Positions 63,212-64,000 of a stretch of 64,000 nt of DNA are shown here, piece by piece. The position numbers were made by a program, and so were the translations under genes. The notes below the pieces were generated by a model. The model had not been told where the DNA came from. It did no database searches and saw only the letters and a list, made by a program, of their open reading frames with translations. Numbering within the stretch: position 1 is the stretch's first letter; each line of letters starts with the position of its first letter. Origin of the DNA: Hypoxylon rubiginosum (taxonomy: Eukaryota > Ascomycota > Sordariomycetes > Xylariales > Hypoxylaceae); contig CADCXA010000064.1 in NCBI GenBank assembly GCA_902806565.1, positions 1-64,000 of the forward strand. The letters run 5' to 3'.

Positions 63212-63880
63212 TCACCCAGATAGCCCACACATCGCTAGGACGACGTCGGTCGACCCGGCCTCGGCATTCACGTCGCCCATGTAGCCAAGTTTCCCATTCT
63301 CCACGCGCGCGAGAACCACCGGAGATTCCCCCACCACGTGCGCACCTGTTGGGGCAAAGACATGCGACTCGATGACCGAGTCCTCGTCGGTGACGTACCA
63401 GGCATCCGCAGGCACGACGTTCTTAATGAACAAAGCTTTCTGGCTGTATTTCGGCGGAAGGTGCGCAGCTAGGCTGTCGCCTACTGCTTCTCGGTTGAGC
63501 ACGACCGTCGTTCGGTGGTACGCGGCACTCTCCCACGGCAGCCCCGCCTTGGAGAAGAAGGGCTTCATTTTATTCGGCTTGACGAAGCTGGAGAAATGGC
63601 CCATGGCCACAGATGTGCCGCCCTGTCGTACGTACTGCAGGACCGCCTCCCAGACCCGCGCGTTCTCCTTCAAGGTCAGCGCCTCGTCGGTTATGAGGAC
63701 TGCCGCGGGCCGCGGATCCTCTGAGAGCAGGCGGATGGCCGACTCTGCTTTCTTCACGCGCTGTACGTTTGCCTTGGATGAGAGCTGACTGAGGAGAGAC
63801 CCGTACATTCCATCGAAGAATGACGCGAGGTTGAGCGAGACCAGGAGGATCCGAGGCTTGGTTGCATCTGCGGTAGCCAT
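63212..63880 (-). CDS. Small soluble protein of unknown function, glutamine-amidotransferase-like fold possible
   Basis: Single exon, 222 aa, starting at the ATG in MATADATKPRILLVSLN (an upstream in-frame TTG is not used). The alternating pattern RILLVSLN, AAVLITDEAL, GGTSVAMGHFSSF and KLGYMGDVN suggests an alpha/beta Rossmann-like or ThuA/class I amidotransferase-like fold. I see no catalytic cysteine triad, so enzyme activity is not supported. Upstream flank continues to the window end. Confidence 0.65.
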   Translation of the reverse strand: MATADATKPRILLVSLNLASFFDGMYGSLLSQLSSKANVQRVKKAESAIRLLSEDPRPAAVLITDEALTLKENARVWEAVLQYVRQGGTSVAMGHFSSFVKPNKMKPFFSKAGLPWESAAYHRTTVVLNREAVGDSLAAHLPPKYSQKALFIKNVVPADAWYVTDEDSVIESHVFAPTGAHVVGESPVVLARVENGKLGYMGDVNAEAGSTDVVLAMCGLSG

Positions 63881-64000
63881 TTCTACTATCAACTGACCGC
63901 CAGTTGGTATAACCCAACCGACCGATAATGAGTAGAAGAAGTTATGCCAGGGCCGAGATGGAATATGTGGATGAAGTATTTTTCCAGAGTGTGGGGGTTT

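Overview
The window is nuclear DNA of a filamentous ascomycete (Pezizomycotina). The evidence is short introns of about 50-160 bp with GTRAGT-type donors and CTAAC/CTRA branch sites, fungus-specific families (HET, LysM protein, subgroup-C-like GH18 chitinase), and long blocks of almost pure A+T next to normal gene-rich DNA. The A+T blocks look like repeats mutated by RIP (repeat-induced point mutation). I cannot name the genus. Coding regions were built by joining exons by hand, and exon coordinates are given in each entry.

Layout. 1-9410: A+T block. Its first 681 bases are the 3' end of a RIP-mutated LTR retrotransposon. 9411-31132: gene island with a kinase-vWA fusion protein (+), a peroxisomal enoyl-CoA hydratase/isomerase (-), an RBM25/Snu71-like splicing factor (-) head-to-head with mitochondrial ribosomal protein bS21m (+), a kinesin-14-like motor with a 40-residue-repeat stalk (+), a gene-poor 4.3 kb stretch with one possible tiny gene, and an HSL-type alpha/beta hydrolase (-). 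31133-50274: A+T block that I read as two nested LTR retrotransposons. The outer one has 318-bp direct repeats at its ends. The inner one is about 12.1 kb with 256-bp LTRs and still carries a readable Ty3/gypsy RNase H motif. RIP fades out inside the last 150 bases of the right outer LTR. 50275-64000: gene island with a small zinc-finger ORF only 35 bp from the LTR, an FAD/NAD(P) monooxygenase-like gene (+), a HET-domain gene broken by three in-frame stops (+), a LysM-type secreted protein (-) divergent from a large two-hevein-domain GH18 chitinase (+), and two genes of unknown function (-).

How the genes relate. The RBM25, MRP21 and enoyl-CoA hydratase genes are housekeeping. The LysM/chitinase pair shares a 704-bp divergent promoter and is a known kind of cluster in chitin-remodelling fungi. 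The HET pseudogene and the kinase-vWA protein belong to families linked to, or suggestive of, fungal self/non-self signalling; for the kinase-vWA protein this is inference only. Most interesting for follow-up: the nested RIP-mutated elements with a sharp RIP edge, the 40-residue periodic kinesin stalk on a motor with a divergent end, and the kinase-vWA architecture.
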